This document shows positions 9,025-19,620 of a stretch of DNA of 64,000 bases, piece by piece. The stretch's first letter is position 1; every line of letters starts with the position of its first letter. The notes below the pieces were generated by a model. The model was not told where the DNA came from and did no database searches. It worked only from the letters and a program-made list of their open reading frames with translations. The translations under genes were made by a program, and so were the position numbers. Source of the stretch: Prorocentrum cordatum (taxonomy: Eukaryota; Sar; Dinophyceae; Prorocentrales; Prorocentraceae); contig CAUYUJ010010469.1 in assembly GCA_963575745.1 (NCBI GenBank), positions 386,804 through 450,803 of the forward strand, in the 5' to 3' direction.

Positions 9025-9500
9025 ACTTGGAGCCATATTGGGGCTCCCTTCGGTTCTCTTGGGGCCCTCTTGGGGCTTTGCTGGAGCTCTTTCTTAGGGC
9101 TCTCTTGAGGTCCTCTTAGGGCCTTCTTGGAGCCCTCTTGGGGTTCTTTTGGGGCGTGTTGGGGCACTCTTGGAGTTCTTTTGGGAGGTCTGGGGGCCTC
9201 ATTGGGCTCTCTTGGGGATGCCTGAGGGGCCTCATGGGGCCATCTTGGGCCCAGCTTAAAAGTGCAGTCCTGGGGCCTTGGCCCGCTCTTGGAACGCTCT
9301 TGGGCGCTCTTGGGGCCGTCATGGGTCCCTTTTGGGCCCCTCTTGGGGCTATCCTGGACCGCCTTGGTGCCGCGTTGGGGCCTCGGGAGCCCATCGGAGG
9401 CGAAAATGCGAGAAGGCACACCATACTGGTTGTCTTTAGGTTTTGATTGATATTGGCCTCTTGGGCGGGTCCTCGGAGGCCTCGGACGGCGCGGGAAACC
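9025..9500. repeat. CTTGGGG-type degenerate repeat block 1
   Basis: An array of degenerate 10-15-nt words built on TCTTGGGGCC / TCTTGGAGC. It ends in a more conserved piece (CATCGGAGGCGAAAATGCGAGAAGG, about 9391-9415, then TTGGTTGTCTTTAGG-like sequence) that recurs at about 34925-34975 and 51655-51705. Pro/Arg/Gln-rich frames on the minus strand are artefacts of the repeat. Confidence 0.75.
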
Positions 9501-9527
9501 ATCTTGGGCCATCTTGGGCGTTGCTGC

Positions 9528-9605
9528 GCCCCCCCCCCCCCCCCTCCCCCACCCACCCACCCACCCACCCAAACGCATGGGGGGGAGGGGGGAGGGGGGG
9601 GTAAA
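9528..9605. repeat. Homopolymer C and G tracts
   Basis: A run of about 17 C followed by CCACC-type repeats and then G-rich sequence. Simple sequence with no coding potential. Confidence 0.9.
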
Positions 9606-9700
9606 CCTCCCGAGCAGGGGAAGGATGGAGGTTGAAAAAGGAAACGCCCTAGACCACCTGTTCCCAGAGGGCTCTGGGACTCCCGCTGTCCAGCTGGGCC
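9600..9700 (+). repeat. Dispersed repeat with conserved AGACCACCTGT-CCCAGAGGGCT core
   Basis: The segment 'GGGGAAGG...GAAA...AGACCACCTGTTCCCAGAGGGCT' recurs diverged at about 40190-40262 and 36768-36830, and more weakly at 55570-55625. All copies lie on the plus strand. It may be part of a larger old repeat that also includes the CTTGGGG blocks. Confidence 0.5.
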
Positions 9701-9834
9701 CCAAATAGTTGTCAAGTTCAAGGTGCCACCATGATTGAGAATGACGTCTAGCACTGATATGGGATATTCGTAGCAGCAGCCATGTTGGCTCCAGCGTACA
9801 ATGTAGTAATGGCCCTCTGGGTTTGCGCCTGCCG

Positions 9835-10492
9835 GGAGGGGGACAGAGAGGGAAAAGGGGGGAAAGGGATGGGGAGGGAAAGGGAGGGGGAAGGGGATGG
9901 GGGAGAGGGAAAGGGAGAGGGGAGGGGGAAATGGAGAAGGGAGGGGGAAGGGGTAGGGGGAGGGGGGGGGGGGGGGGGGGGGAGAGGGGGGGGGAGGATG
10001 AGGAAGAGGAGGAGGAGGAGGAGGAGGGGGAGGAATGAGGAGGAGGAGGAGGAGGAGGAGGAGGAGGAGGAGGAGGAGGAGGAGGAGGAGGGAGGAGGGG
10101 GGGGGAGGGGAGGGGGAGGAGGAGGAGGAGGAGGAGGAGGAGGAGGAGGAGGAGGAGGCGGAGGAGGAGGAGGCGACGGAGGCGAGGCGACGGAGGCGAC
10201 GGAGGCGACGGAGGCGGAGGCGGAGGCGGAGGTGGAGGTGGAGGCGGAGGAGGAGGAGGAGGCGGAGGCGGAGGAGGAGGAGGAGGAGGAAGAGGAGGAG
10301 GAGGAGGAGGAGGAGGAGGAGGCGGAGGCGGAGGCGGAGGCGGAGGCGGAGGACGAGGACGAGGAGGAGGAGGACGAGGACGAGGAGGAGGAGGAGGACG
10401 AGGACGAGGCGGAGGCGGAGGCGGAGGCGGAGGCGGAGGCGGAGGAGGAGGAAGAGGAGGAGGAGGAGGAAGATGAGGCGGAGGAGGTGGAG
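9835..10492. repeat. G-rich and (GGA)n/(GGCGGA)n microsatellite, 5' flank of LINE-B
   Basis: It starts with G-run/GGGGA repeats, contains a long poly-G tract around 9960-9990, and turns into GGA, GGCGGA and GGACGA repeats that end directly at the degenerate spliced leader (10493). Long poly-Glu, poly-Arg and poly-Ser frames here are artefacts. Confidence 0.95.
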
Positions 10493-10514
10493 GCCGTAGC
10501 CATTGTGGCTCATG
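10493..10514 (+). other. Degenerate spliced-leader (DinoSL) relic
   Basis: The 22 bases match the leader consensus at 20 positions, with G for T at position 12 and T for A at position 21. It sits immediately after a GGA microsatellite, exactly as at LINE-A. No GT donor follows (GGGGCC instead), so this is not an SL gene. Confidence 0.82.
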
Positions 10515-10520
10515 GGGCCT

Positions 10521-11925
10521 TTTCCTTAACTTCCCAACCTCGGCTCAGGAGCGACAAGGTTTGGCCGCCGCCGGCCGCTCGCGCCCCTGGGTGCCATGCC
10601 GCTGGCGCTCAGGACTTGAGTTATACATGGGGAAAGGGGAATGGCCGCGGGCCCCAGTGGGGCCCCACCCAACAAGAAACCCTCGGGCCCCCATGTGGCC
10701 GCTGCGGCTGTAAAAAGAACTTGGAGCACAGCAAGTTGTGCCATCGTTGCGGTGCTCCTTACGGTCGTCCTGCTCCTCCACCCCCGTCATCCAGTGGAGG
10801 GGATTGGAGGGGTCCGCCGCCCCCCCTGGGCGCGCGGAAAGGGCGAAGGAAAGGAGTTCGCGGCGCGCCAGCACGCGGCCAGTCGGCTTCAGAGGGCGGG
10901 CGTCCAAAAGACGGCGGGACCAAAGGCGGGGGGCGTGGCGACCGCCCCAGCCATGCACCGCACGACTCCCTCCACCACCTCTTCCAGTTGGGGAGCGGGG
11001 GGAACAGTTTTGACGAGGCTACTTATGGATTCCTCATTCAGGCTTGGAACGCCCACCAGGCCCATCAGGAGCCGCAGGCCTCGGCCTCGACCATCCTCCA
11101 GAAGCTTGAGAAGCAGGTCTAGAAATATGAGGGGGAGGTCGAGACGATCCAGGACCAGGTCATTGAAGCAAAACAAGTTATCACAGAGCACTTGGAGTGG
11201 AGGCAGCAGTTAGGAAGGGATTTGCAGGCAGCTCAAGTCCAGCTCGCTGAGGCCCGCACTAAGGTACATCTCAAGCTTCAAGAATCTATGGGTCCAGGGC
11301 CTTCTCCAGCAGCTCCGACTGGGGATACGTATGCGGGGATCCTCAAGCAGGCAGTTGGAAATGCGGTGCACGACCCGACTATGCGAGGGCAAATCGAGCA
11401 CCAGTTCTTCTCCCCCCTCGGCGCGCTCACCCCGTCGATCCCAGCAGACCCAGGAGGAGCCCCAGGAGGGGGAGGTGCTATGCCAGCAGCCGCCGCAACA
11501 CTCATGTCAGCAGCAGAGAGCATTGCAGTCGATGGGGGGTATGTGGAGGACCCCGATGAGGATTTGGAGATGGGCGAGGAGTGTGGCCAGCAGATCCAGG
11601 CGCTCTGGGGGGCCCAGGGGCAAGGTCTTGGCAAAGACTCCCTGGGCAAACTTCGGAAGATATGTTTGGCCGCAAGCGCGCGGAAGGGAGTCCAGAAGCC
11701 CCGCGTCAAGAAGGAGGGATGCGCAAGGGAGGGGCCCCCAGCAGCAGCAGCAGGCGCAGCGGCCTCGGGCGCAGCAGCCTCGGGAGCAGCAGCTGCAGCA
11801 GCCCCAGCTCCAGCGGCAGGGCAGGGAACCAGCCATCGAGGAGCTGATCCAGGAGGCGCTGGGGGGTTGGCCGCCGCCCCCTCAGCCCCGCGGCCGCGGG
11901 GGCAGCACCCAGCCGCTGCAGCCTC
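10521..11925 (+). pseudogene. LINE-B ORF1 (zinc finger, coiled coil), broken
   Basis: The reading frame with codons starting at 10694 gives a C-x2-C-x11-C-x2-C zinc motif (10694-10750, CGRC...CHRC), then a Pro/Gly/Arg-rich linker, then a helical segment (about 10990-11280, EPQASASTILQKLEKQ-stop-KYEGEVETIQ). The in-frame TAG at 11120-11122 interrupts what reads as one continuous coiled coil and probably replaced a CAG (Gln). Downstream are a Pro/Ala/Gln-rich region and a frame change near 11700-11900 into the endonuclease frame. The RanBP2-like zinc pattern suggests RNA binding. No start codon is certain because the frame is open upstream through the microsatellite. Confidence 0.55.
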
Positions 11926-12600
11926 TCCTCCTCGCCACCCTCAACCTCAACTCTGGGCGCACTGGGTCAGAGTTGGTTTCAGAGGTGGCAGGAGACAGAG
12001 TGTGCATCCAGGAGCACAAGCTACTAGAAGGAAGTAAGTATGATGCAGTGGTCTCTACACTCTTAGCCAACGGCTGGAAGTATTGTGGGCCCCCTGCTAC
12101 CAAATTAGATACTGGGTTTGCCTCAGGCGGGGTCTTCGCGCTGGCTGAGAGGCGCCTCGATATCTGGAACATGCCGCCATCGCCGTCGATCCTGGTTCCC
12201 GCCAGGCTGGTCAGATGCTTTCTCGGGACTTCTGCACTGGGCACGATAGCTTTTATTCTATGTACTTGTATGGCGGCGTGAAATTGGGACTTAAGAACAT
12301 CAGGATATGGAAGGCTCTGGGGGAGGATATCCAGAGGCACAAGTTTCCGAGTATGGTAGGTGGGGATTTCAACATGAACCCTGCCTTACTCTCGGAGCAC
12401 GTCCCACTCCACGACTTGGACTTGGTCATTCGAGCCCCCGAGGCCCACACATACCGCTCCAAGGATACCAGGACTAAGATCGACTTCTTCCTGGTTTCGG
12501 CCCTTCTCGACAGAGTGGCGCCGACCATCTCGGTCGACCTCAACGCGGCCTCGCACCCCCACTCGGCAGTCAACCTTACGTTGCAGAGAGCAATCAGCGG
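11925..12600 (+). pseudogene. LINE-B AP-type endonuclease domain, frameshifted
   Basis: LLATLNLNSGR (about 11925-11955), VCIQEHK with the catalytic-type Glu at 12012, GGDFNMNP (about 12360), TKIDFFLVS (about 12475) and HPHSAVN (about 12555) are the ordered motifs of an exonuclease-endonuclease-phosphatase domain. The sense moves from one frame to another within 12246-12262 (GTIAF then YSMYLYGG), so this copy cannot make the whole domain. The last motif has PHS in place of SDH, meaning the catalytic Asp is missing or changed. Confidence 0.68.
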
Positions 12601-13084
12601 CGCATCCAACACGGTACCTGCGCCGTACCAGGTTGCCCCCTGCGAGGCAGCAGTTGGACCTCAACGTCAGGCCCCAGACTACCAAGATATTGCCGAGCCA
12701 ATCGAGGCTTTTCTGGCATCTTGCACAGATGACTTGGGGGGCACCTGCACAGCGGAGGGGGAGCGCAGGCTCCAGGGATCGCACCTTCTGGCTGAATCCT
12801 ACGGGGTCTGGGCTGCCAGAGCATGGAGCGAAATCTTGGAGGCCACTCAGACTGCCCCCAAAGGCCGTCAACCAGGGACCCCGATGGAATTCCAGTCCAA
12901 GCCTTTGTCGCAGCGACTGACCACCAAGCACTGCAGCAAGGCCGTTCCCCACAGAGCTATGACCTGGGTTGTCAATCGATGTGGGGAGTTGCGCAGCCTC
13001 ATCGCAGAGAGCGACGGCCGGTTGTCCGCAGAGGGTTTCAACGCAGCCCACCACCTGTCGTTGTTGCCGCGTCGGGGGGGGCGG

Positions 13085-15005
13085 GGGGGGGGGGAAGGCG
13101 TTTCGCAGGTTTTGGAAGGAAGTGCAGGGCTTTTGGCATGCGACCCTAGGAAAGATAGGATCTTTCCTCAAGACGTCATCCAGAGAGGCCTCCCTCGACA
13201 TCCTTGGTATGCTCGAGGCCATCTGCGCCATCATCCACGACGGGGGCCTTCCCAAGGAATCTACTTTCAGATACGAATCCTGGCAGTCTTGGTGCTACGA
13301 GGCTCTCGAGGGATCTGGAAGTCAAGCTTTTGCTTATCTCAAAGGTGGCGAGAGAGGAGAAGCCAGTGTCTACCCAGTGGACCAGGGTTTTTCATCCTCA
13401 CTTACGGTTGAGATGGAGCATGAGTGGAGGAAGTGGAATGGAGAATGGGAAGGCAAGGAGGAGCATGGTGGAGAAGGCAGTTGATTGTCAATCAGGCTTC
13501 TACCCAGCACCTCCCCCTCCCCACAGTGGGCATGATCCCAGGGGCTTCGAAGGCGTTCAAGAGGAGGACGTGCACCCCTGACAGCTTCCACCCACGCCAC
13601 TTCGACATCATCTCTGAATCTGGCCAGTGCGTTCTCTGCTTGCTGCTGCATCTTTCCCACGTGGTCAGCGTCTTGCCTCGTCAAGTCCGAGAACCCATTG
13701 TGCTTCTGGCCAGGAAGGTCAAGGGGCCAGGCAGGATACCCATAGGCCACTACTCAGCCTTCGCCAGAATGCAGGGCCAGTGCCTCTGCAAAGATGCGAG
13801 GGAGTGGGAGGATAATTGGGGGACGGGTGCACAGTGCAGCATGAGCAAGGGAAGGAGTGCATAAGATATTGCATGGCGTGCTGCAGTCAGAGCTGAAGGG
13901 AGGGTAGCAGACAAGATGCATGTGCTGACGATGCTATGGGACATCAAACAGTTCTACGAGAACCTAGATCACGACTTGCTCTATCGTGCTTCCCAGGCGT
14001 TGCAGTGCCCGCTCTATGCTATTCGTCTAGCGCTACACATGTACGCCATCCCGCGTAGGATCTTTCTGGACGGAGCCGTGGGCCCACGGATGTACCTTTC
14101 CAAGGGAATTGTCGCAGGCGCCAAAACGGCCACGACAGAGGCCAAGATGTATGCAATGCCCATGCTAGAGGACGTCTCCGCTGCAACGGAAGAGCAAGCA
14201 TCGGCATCCATACACATCGACGACATCACCTCCAGTTCGTGGGCCTTTGGGCTAGAAGAATGCGTTCAGTATCTCTGGAAGTTTGGGTTGAAGCTAGAGG
14301 AGGGCCTTATTGCCCTTCACCTTCCCCTTGCCGTTGACAAGCTTGCTATCACAGCCAGCGCAGGCCCCCTGCTCAAGAGGGCCAAGGACATTTTGGGAAC
14401 AGTTGCAGGGGCAGCAGCGCCGTCAGCTTCTCACCTGGGCATCGACTTCGCATCAGGAAAGCATAAGCGGCGCCTTGGGGCCAATGCGACAAGGAGAGCA
14501 CGATGGGCCAAAACGCATTTGCGATTCTGTCGTCTTCGGGGCGTTAAAAGCAAGAAGCCGAAGGATAGGGCTCGTTTCTTTGTTCCTGGAGTTCAGTCAG
14601 CTCACTCGCACGGTGGGAAGGTCCACGGTTACACGCCCGCTGAGATATATAGGCTACGCTCTATGAGGGGGATCGTTTCAGGACGCCAGCTTAGAGGAGC
14701 AAGGACCGACACATGGTGGGAAGCACACGAGGTGGCAGGTCCTCTTAGTCTAGCATCCAGCACTTTGGAAAGATATTGTACGGAGTGGCGGAGGGCGACG
14801 TCAGGTAGAGCAGAGCTTGGCATGCATGCAGATGGGCTAGATGCTAAGGAACTCAGGGCCCTCTTTGTGACTGTGCAAACCAAGTTCCAGGACCCAGGGG
14901 ATAATTCGTGGTTAGTACGATCGGCAGGACCCATTTCAGACATGCTGCGTTGGGTTCAGAGGGCTGGCTGGCACTTCGACAACCCGACTACCATCCAGCC
15001 CAGAG
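13085..15005 (+). pseudogene. LINE-B reverse transcriptase domain, several breaks
   Basis: After a poly-G tract (about 13074-13093) that shifts the frame, the order is AFRRFWKEVQGFWHATL, then (frame change near 13490) AFKRRTCTPDSFHPRHF, a template-grip region, an in-frame TAA at 13862, and the palm: MLWDIKQFYENLD with Asp at 13940 (motif A), GIVAGAKTATTEAKMYAM (motif B region, about 14110) and IHIDDITSS with Asp pair at 14219 and 14222 (motif C). The motif style (D-x-x-x-F-Y-E; IDD for ADD) marks a clade different from LINE-A. A G-run at about 15008-15012 moves the sense to the next frame. Confidence 0.72.
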
Positions 15006-16539
15006 CGGGGGCAGCATCAATATCCGGGAGATTCCGCCAGTTTCGATTGCCAAGCAGTTCACTGAGGGCCTCAAACAACAACAGTCTAGCCAGGCTGCAG
15101 GCATCGAACTGAGTGCTCTCCCTCGCCCCCCTCCAATGCCAGTCGGACAGGAAGGGGGTGTGGACTGGGCCCAGGTCCGCAGGGGGCTTAGGCACGTGCG
15201 AAAGCAGATCACCCCCGACGAGTACACCAACCTTAGGCACTACATTTGCGGCTCCCTTATCACAGGTAAGGTTCTGTCAGGCTGGGGTTGCGACCTACAA
15301 CCGTCTTGTCCTTACTGTTTGGAGGTGGATACACAGTGCCACAGGCTATGGACGCGCCCCTTCGGGAAAGAGTTCAGGGAAGAAGTCATGGGCTCTGATG
15401 GCATCGAAGGGGCTTCAGAAGAGTCGGGTTTCTATTTGCACCTCTGGCCTCCCAGAATACAGCTCGAACCACTGCTGGAAGAATGGGATACTCTGTATGT
15501 AGATGCCAATGGGCCTTGCGACCCCTTCGAGTTCGAACCCTACAGCGAAATCTTTGCGGGTGCTTCGTGCTTTGACCCCGAAATTCGCCACCTTGCCCGT
15601 GCAGGTTCGTCCGCAGTAGAATTGAACGGGGACCACTCACTCAAGCGGGCGATCTTTGGGGGCCTGCCGTCTTTCGGGGAGCAGACCGCAGTCGACGGGG
15701 AGCACGGGGGGCTACTCATGGCAGCACTGCACTCCAAAGCAGCCTCCACGCACACTTTCATTGTAGATTGCGCGGCCCTTATCCGCAAACCAATCACATC
15801 CTTTATTGACGGCAGATCTCCATTCTCCAGGGTCTGGAGGCACATCAGCCGTGCGCTCCCTGGGGGCGAATGGTTGCACTTAGTCAAGACTAAGAGCCAC
15901 AGGAAGGAGTCGGAGGCTGTCAACGAGCTAGACAGGAGGTACATATTAGGCAACATGGCAGCATATCACTATGCAGGGCAAGGGGCGCGCAGCCATCGCC
16001 CAGCACCTGCAGTGGTTGAAGAACGCGCTGCAGCCCACGATCTTTACTTGTCTGTTTTGGTTGGGGCTGGTAAGATCCTGGGGTCCTGGCCGAAGTCCGA
16101 GGAGCTTTGGGGAGAGATGCAGAAGCTGCCCAAGGAGCCTAGACCTTCACCGCCAAGACCGTCTGCCGAGCTACACCAGCCAGTCTGGGATGGGCAGAGA
16201 TATCGGCGCCGTAGCTGCTTAAGGATCGTCTCTCCCAAGTCGAAGTTTGACTGCCAGGCCATGTCACCAGCCATGGGGGAGGTGATCAAGCAGCATAGGA
16301 GGCGTCACCACTCACTGTATGTAGGCTGGCTGGACTCAGGGCTTCCTGTTATCTTCTGCAATCGCTGTGGAGGTTTCAGTACGCATCGAGGTTCGAAGAA
16401 GCTTACTGACCCCAGGGGTTGTACTAGGAAGACAAGCAGTGAGCTCAGGAAGCTTAGGAAAGGCACGCTCCCAGGTTCAAGTGCCAAGATTCGCAGGATC
16501 TTGCCCTTTAACATACCTGGATATTATATAGTGCACTAG
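15006..16539 (+). pseudogene. LINE-B C-terminal region: Cys-rich motif and RNase H-like domain
   Basis: Open to a stop at 16537. A CPYCLEVDTQCHRL zinc-type motif lies at about 15308-15350. An RNase H-like stretch lies at about 15535-15970: EIFAGASCFDPEI, GEHGGLLMAALH, FIVDCAAL and LGNMAAYHYA align with the four acidic-residue blocks of RNase H. At the first block the usual D-G-S reads A-G-A-S, so the first catalytic Asp appears lost. A final CNRCGGF motif is at about 16358. RNase H would degrade the RNA strand of the hybrid; this copy is probably inactive. Confidence 0.55.
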
Positions 16540-16684
16540 TGAGAAGGAGAGGGAGTGCAGCAGTTCAGGGGGGCTGTGGGGGAGAGCGCACTCCGTCTTT
16601 CTCGCACCCTAGGGGAGGCCTCCAGGTGGAAGGGCCCATGCACCAGAGTGCTGGGGTCACGGCGCAGGGCTGCCGTGGCATAGC

Positions 16685-17618
16685 ATGCTCCTTCGGCTTG
16701 GAGGTCCTTCCCTAGTCCGCCTCTCTGCACCCATGCCTATGCCCATTCTTCCTCAGCCTCGGGCCCGGCATCCCGCCAGCTCTTGTGCGCGCGCCGTCTC
16801 TGCCGTCCCTGCCGCCGCTATAGTGAAGGGCAAGCAGGGGCCGTGCCAGGTGTGCGCCACCGAGGGCTGCCGTGGCTGGATCTTCCTCTCGAGGTTCGAG
16901 GAGGTGGACGAGGACATGCTGGCGTGCAAGCACCGCGGGAACACGTTCGACCCGCCGCAGGAGGCGCTGGGGGCCATCAGGGAGGCCCGCGCCGCCCGTG
17001 CTGCCGCCGTCCTCCACCCCGTCCCCGCCGGGGTTCTTCCCGGGCCTGTTGTGCCAGGGCTCGTGAGGCCTGCCGCTCCCAAGGCCTCGGCCAAGCGTGA
17101 GCTGCCGCTGTCGGCCAAAGGGTCGGCACCGCCTCCGCTCCCTGACCCCAATCTCTCGGGCCCTCCAGTACCTTTTCCCCCCGCTCTGCCCCGCGGCCAG
17201 GAGCTGTCCATCCAGGCCCTGGAACCTCAGGGACTGGAGGCGCCCCCAGAAGGGCCGCCCCCCAGTCGAGGCTCCGCGGCAGGGCAAGGGGACGGCAAAG
17301 GCCTCCTCCTGGAGGCCGCCTTTGCCCATGGCGCCGCCGCCGGCCAGGCTGCTGGCGGCCGAGGGCAAGGGCCGCGGCAAGGTCCGCGGCATGGCGAAGC
17401 GCCCGCGGCACTCCCAGAGCACGGCTGCGTCGCGGCTGCGCATTCGGGTGGCCCTCTTGAAGGCGGCGAACCGCACCCTGAAGAGGCGGGGGCGCCACTT
17501 CAGGGAGAGGGCCGCCTATGCGTGGAAGGAAGTCCGCTGGGCCCACGGCCACGTTCAGAGGAGGGAGGAGAGGAGGGCCAAGGGGGCCCCCTCTTCGTCC
17601 GACTCTGACGTGGGGTAG
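16685..17618 (+). pseudogene. Unidentified Cys/His-motif ORF, probable frameshift
   Basis: I do not recognise this protein. The first frame (from 16685) carries CQVC..EGCRGWIFLSRFEE...MLACKHRGNTF (about 16848-16950), a plausible zinc-binding module, then a Pro/Ala-rich linker. Between about 17110 and 17300 the more protein-like sense moves to another frame, which ends at 17616-17618 with a strongly basic tail (KGRGKVRGMAKRPRHSQ... RRGRHFRERAAYAWKEVRW...). A basic tail and zinc module suit nucleic-acid binding. It lies after the LINE-B ORFs and before the GGCGGA repeat, so it may belong to LINE-B or to a nested element. Confidence 0.4.
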
Positions 17619-17927
17619 GCTGCTGCAGGGATCTGTCAGAGGACAGTCAGCAGCATCGGATAACAGCATGATAATAGTTTCGTATAAGAGCAGCACAAAC
17701 GGCTTCCTCTCCAAGTTCACATCCCACCCTGTCCTGGGCCTGGGACCAGCCTGGGCAGGGCTTGGGTTGGGGCTTCGGCGTCGCTTACTTTCCTCTTTCC
17801 CTCTTTCCCCCCTCTGCCTCGGCCTTCCTTCTTCTTCGTAAGCGTCGCCTTAGCCTCCGTTGTAAAAGATGTTGTCGCTCTCTGCTCCTAGAGTGGACAT
17901 GTGGCACATCAGTGCATCATCGCATCA

Positions 17928-18122
17928 GAGGCGGAGGCGGAGGCGGAGGCGGAGGAGGAGGAGGAGGCGGAGGAGGAGGAGGAGGAGGGAGGGAGGAGGA
18001 GGAGGAGGAGGAGGGGAGGCGGAGGCGGAGGCGGAGGCGGAGGCGGAGGCGGAGGCGGAGGAGGCGGAGGAGGAGGAGGAGGAGGAGGAGGAGGAGGAGG
18101 AGGAGGAGGGGGGGGGGGGGGG
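17928..18122. repeat. (GGCGGA)n/(GGA)n and poly-G microsatellite, 3' flank of LINE-B
   Basis: The tract follows the 3' end of LINE-B as the 7381-7695 tract follows LINE-A. It ends in a 14-nt G run. Frames across it are repeat artefacts. Confidence 0.95.
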
Positions 18123-18129
18123 CAGAATG

Positions 18130-18775
18130 GGTCCGGGGGCCCCCAGGCGTGAGATAAGCGCAGACATGGACTCAGGCGCGTGGGCTGGCGACGGGTCACG
18201 CGTCCGGGCGACATCGGCGAGCTGCGCCGCCCGAGTAGACGGCACGGGTCTCATGCTGGAACCCATGGATTTGGCGCGCGCGCCAGATCTACGGTCCCCT
18301 GATCCATCTTTTCAACGTGCGGACCACTCAGATCCCCTCGAGTCGTGAAACAAACACGACTGGAGGTTTTTTGTTATTTTCGGCCTCTGGGGGGCCCTCC
18401 GGTGCTTCGGGGCCGTCAAAAACGTCTCGGGAGGAGAAGCCGGTTACGTGGAATGGGTCTAGACTTCTGGCGGTCGGCTTCATGAACAAATCATGACGTC
18501 GGGGGTCTGGGCACGGTCGGCCGCGATCACAAGCTACCGGCTCGTTTCTGGACCCGTCAGCATCAGGTCGCGAGCAAGAGTGGGTGGATCACCTACAGCG
18601 CCAGCCCCGCCGGCCGCCGACGCGTCGAGATGCAGATCGCCAGTTGCAAGTTGGGCGCGTTGCCGTCCTCGGCAGGTCTTCTGACGAGGACAGCTGTTTC
18701 CTGCGGCAGGTGGCGGCCTCTTCCCCGTCGTCAGCCCACAGTCAGGCCGATGACATTCACCGTGTGGTGACCTCA
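18130..18775. other. Gene-free stretch
   Basis: I see no supportable gene or repeat structure. Short frames at 18493 and 18534 have no motif. Confidence 0.35.
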
Positions 18776-18966
18776 CCGTGTTTCGGATGCAACTCCTGGG
18801 AGGTCAAATTCTCGCTTCGCCCTGGTCCGAAATCTGGTTCAGTTCAGCTCCATCCAGCTCAATCCCGTTCAATCACGCTGAATCCAGCTTCATCCGCGGC
18901 CCGATCCGGCGTAGCAGCCCCCCAATGGGGCCCAATCCTCCTTCCTCCTGCCGACGAAGACCTGCC
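18776..18966 (+). repeat. Dispersed repeat with AATCCCGCTT decamer core, copy 1
   Basis: GGATGCAACTCCTGGGAGGTC is followed by tandem 10-mers of the AATCCCGCTT type (CTCAATCCCG, TTCAATCACG, CTGAATCCAG, CTTCATCCGC), then CCCAATGGGGC and a CCGACGAAGACCTGCCAG end. The same order occurs at 29211-29396, with CCGACGAAAACCTCCCAG as its end. About 190 bp; nature unknown. Confidence 0.7.
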
Positions 18967-19079
18967 AGTACAGTCGGGCCGCTGAAGAAGGAACCCTTTT
19001 CGCTTGGGAAGGGCTCCGGGTTCCTTGGTTGTTTTGCAGTGCTCCTCGGGTTTCGTGTGGTCTCCCATGGAACACCGGA

Positions 19080-19330
19080 GTTTGACCTATGGTGAAAAAG
19101 GGGCCTATTCCTTGATTATCGTTCCTTAGGTCAACGCCCCGACTGCAGTTGCCTCCCAGTACAGGGGGGGGGTCTCGGCAGAGGGGGGGTCTTTGTCAAA
19201 ACGAGAGGCAACGATAAGGGAACGCTTCCAAAAAGGGGTTCGGCCGTTCCTTACATATTTATTATTTGATCACATGAAAAAGGGGCTTCGTTCCTTGTTT
19301 TGCGTTCCTTCTGGCAGGGGCCTGACTGTA
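19080..19330. other. Short direct repeats, no gene
   Basis: GAAAAAGGGGC(C/T)T...CGTTCC occurs at about 19092 and 19275, and GGTCTCGGCAGAG/GGGGGGTC words lie between. These repeats are too short and diverged to classify. No coding signal. Confidence 0.35.
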
Positions 19331-19334
19331 GTGA

Positions 19335-19498
19335 GGAGGAAAAAGAAACAAACAGACACAATGAAGAGTCGATTCCCCAGAAAATATGGGAAAATATGGG
19401 AATTGGGGGGGGAAGACGAAAACCCAGAACACATGGGAACATATAGGGGAATCTTGTTGTCTGTGTACATTTACTTGTGTGTCCCAGGGCCCCTTCAT
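19335..19498 (+). repeat. R1 dispersed repeat, copy 1 (near full length)
   Basis: Starts GGAGGAAAAAG, then CAGACACAAT...GTCGATTCCCCAG, repeated ATATGGGAAA words, GGGGGAAGACGAAAACCC, and ends GTGTGTCCCAGGGCCCCTTCA. The same order occurs at 20851-21012, 23283-23400 and 48119-48282, with shorter copies at 20290 and 22364. No protein is implied; the function is unknown. Confidence 0.8.
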
Positions 19499-19499
19499 G

Positions 19500-19620
19500 C
19501 AGCCTTGGGCGTTGACCAGACAGCCCTGCCCTGTTTGATTCCTTCTTTGGGTGCGCTTGCGAAACGGCTTCGCGTGTCGGGGTGGCTATTATGGGGGTGG
19601 ATTTTCTGTCCTTCATGACT
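19500..19620 (+). repeat. Dispersed repeat (partner at 31848-31962)
   Basis: 'GGGCGTT...ACAGCCCTGCCCTGTTTGATTCC' followed by TTCTTTG.G.GCG and CGCGTCGG...GGGGTGGAT recurs with about 80% similarity at 31848-31962. No gene. Confidence 0.6.

Larger units (their letters stand above)
10493..17927 (+). mobile_element. LINE-B: decayed non-LTR retrotransposon with spliced-leader relic
   Basis: The element starts at a spliced leader with two mismatches and extends to the GGCGGA repeat at 17928. In order it holds an ORF1 with a zinc finger and coiled coil, an AP-type endonuclease, a reverse transcriptase, a Cys-rich piece and an RNase H-like domain. Stop codons (11120, 13862) and frame changes (about 12250, about 13080, about 13490, about 15005) show it is dead. 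Its proteins differ from LINE-A, so it is a different family with the same insertion context. Whether 16560-17927 is its 3' region or a nested insertion is unclear. Confidence 0.78.
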
